Positions 25,083 to 25,706 of a stretch of DNA of 25,706 bases are shown here, piece by piece; the stretch's first letter is position 1; each line of letters starts with the position of its first letter. The position numbers were made by a program, and so were the translations under genes. Source of the stretch: Chryseosolibacter sp966095595 (GTDB taxonomy: Bacteria > Bacteroidota > Bacteroidia > Cytophagales > Cyclobacteriaceae); assembly GCA_966095595.1 (NCBI GenBank), contig CBHTUB010000022.1:1-25706 (forward strand), in the 5' to 3' direction. The notes under the pieces are model-generated. The model searched no databases. It was given only the letters and a program-made list of their open reading frames with translations, and had not been told where the DNA came from.

Positions 25083-25706
25083 TTACAACCCCCTGGCGGA
25101 GGTCTCCGATAAAAAGGCGATGCCGGTCATTTTCTCGCTCAGCTTCCAGAGTTGTTTTGCACTGGCTTCGTCCAATGAATACGGTTGTACGCCCCGTGAC
25201 GTGGATGGATCGTCGTAACGGTGCTCGATATGTCCACGGTCGAGCTCGGAGATGTCGGCGTCTTCGCAGTATACGCCACCGATGTTGTCGAGCATAGGGC
25301 TTGTGGTGCACCAGACAGTGGTAGCCGCGCCCTGGGGAATTGTCTTCAGCCTGGCCGCCACTTCGGGAAGAACATTGCCGTGAGCGTCACAGAAGCCGAG
25401 CTGTTGAAATAACTCGATTGGCGCCTCGCGTCCCAGCTCCGTTCCATTGATCGAACCGGGATGGATTGAATACGACCGCACGTTGAATGCTTTTCCGCGG
25501 CTGTCCAGCTCGAGTGAGAACAGATTCGTAGCGGTCTTGGACTGTCCATAACCGATCAACGTTTCATAGGCCCGGTGGTTAAAATTCGGGTCATCGAAGT
25601 TGAAGGGAGACATCTGATGTCCGAATGATGACAGGTTTACAACACGCGCTCCGTTCGCTTTCAGGAGGGCAGGCCATAGACGTGCTGTGAGATGGAACTG
25701 TCCGAG
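25083..25706 (-). CDS. Short-chain dehydrogenase/reductase, C-terminal part (cut by window edge)
   Basis: The reading frame stays open from the stop at 25083 to the window end; the ATG at 25613 is internal. The visible 207 residues begin with LGQFHLTARLWPALLKANG, then the catalytic-serine strand ARVVNLSSFGHQ and the Tyr-x-x-x-Lys active site in YGQSK. The long Ser-to-Tyr spacing containing FNFDDPNF is typical of the retinol-dehydrogenase/WWOX-like branch of SDR enzymes. IHPGSINGTELGRE is the usual post-active-site loop. The N-terminal Rossmann glycine motif is beyond the window. It should be an NAD(P)-dependent oxidoreductase acting on an unknown alcohol or carbonyl, and probably partners the downstream AraC regulator. 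Confidence 0.9.
   Translation of the reverse strand, partial: LGQFHLTARLWPALLKANGARVVNLSSFGHQMSPFNFDDPNFNHRAYETLIGYGQSKTATNLFSLELDSRGKAFNVRSYSIHPGSINGTELGREAPIELFQQLGFCDAHGNVLPEVAARLKTIPQGAATTVWCTTSPMLDNIGGVYCEDADISELDRGHIEHRYDDPSTSRGVQPYSLDEASAKQLWKLSEKMTGIAFLSETSARGL

Noticed and set aside
1..25706. Mobile element, prophage, CRISPR array or defence system
   Set aside because: No transposase, integrase, recombinase, nuclease-helicase set, tRNA-end duplication or regularly spaced repeat array was found on either strand.

Overview
The window looks like chromosomal DNA of a Bacteroidota bacterium, most likely Cytophagales-like. The clues are a DUF2723 membrane protein, an RprX/RprY-style two-component pair, an MTHEFKTP-type kinase H-box, SHDLRAPL- and NAHKVRSPL-type phosphoacceptor helices, weak or absent Shine-Dalgarno sequences, and one clear TAnnTTTG promoter element. 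Genus cannot be read from this sequence. No tRNA, rRNA, CRISPR array, integrase or transposase was seen.

Layout. (1) 33-5929, plus strand: a complete tripartite RND drug-efflux operon (adaptor lipoprotein, HAE1-type inner-membrane pump, outer-membrane lipoprotein channel), closed by a strong intrinsic terminator at about 6031-6064. (2) 6065-6677: a long, gene-poor leader with one doubtful ORF of atypical codon use. (3) 6678-14019, plus strand: a signalling cluster. It holds a 1342-residue hybrid kinase (NIT-like sensor, HAMP, GAF, coiled coil, kinase, three receivers), a CheR methyltransferase, a CheB methylesterase with no receiver domain, and a receiver-PAS-PAS-kinase. No MCP, CheA or CheW is encoded here, so the methylation substrate is unknown. 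(4) 14352-15975, plus strand: a membrane-anchored thioredoxin-like protein with a CPC motif, overlapping by 23 bases a six-helix membrane protein that carries a kinase-type phosphoacceptor helix but no ATPase domain. (5) 15976-16165: a convergent spacer with a hairpin and a copy of a widespread intergenic repeat (CTCTGCG units). (6) 16166-18087, minus strand: an OmpR-type regulator and its membrane kinase with a 4-base overlap. Their promoter region has a TAnnTTTG box and four helically phased TTAACACT-like repeats. (7) 18274-21291, plus strand: a DUF2723 (TMEM260-like, GT-C) protein with an N-terminal extension resembling DUF3098. (8) 21335-22990, minus strand: a secreted protein with two small carbohydrate-binding-like modules. 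(9) 23154-24095, plus strand: an exported beta-propeller. (10) 24170-25706, minus strand: an AraC-type regulator and the C-terminal part of a short-chain dehydrogenase cut by the window edge.

How they may work together. The efflux operon is self-contained. The most unusual unit is the kinase-CheR-CheB-kinase cluster. By inference it could be a sensory system in which reversible glutamate methylation tunes a histidine kinase rather than a chemoreceptor. A perfectly heptad-phased 28-residue duplication rich in EE/QQ pairs, just ahead of the first kinase's H-box, is a candidate target. The neighbouring thioredoxin-like and ATPase-less phosphoacceptor proteins may add a redox or phosphotransfer input. 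The RprXY-type pair probably regulates itself through the phased repeats and may also influence the divergent DUF2723 gene.
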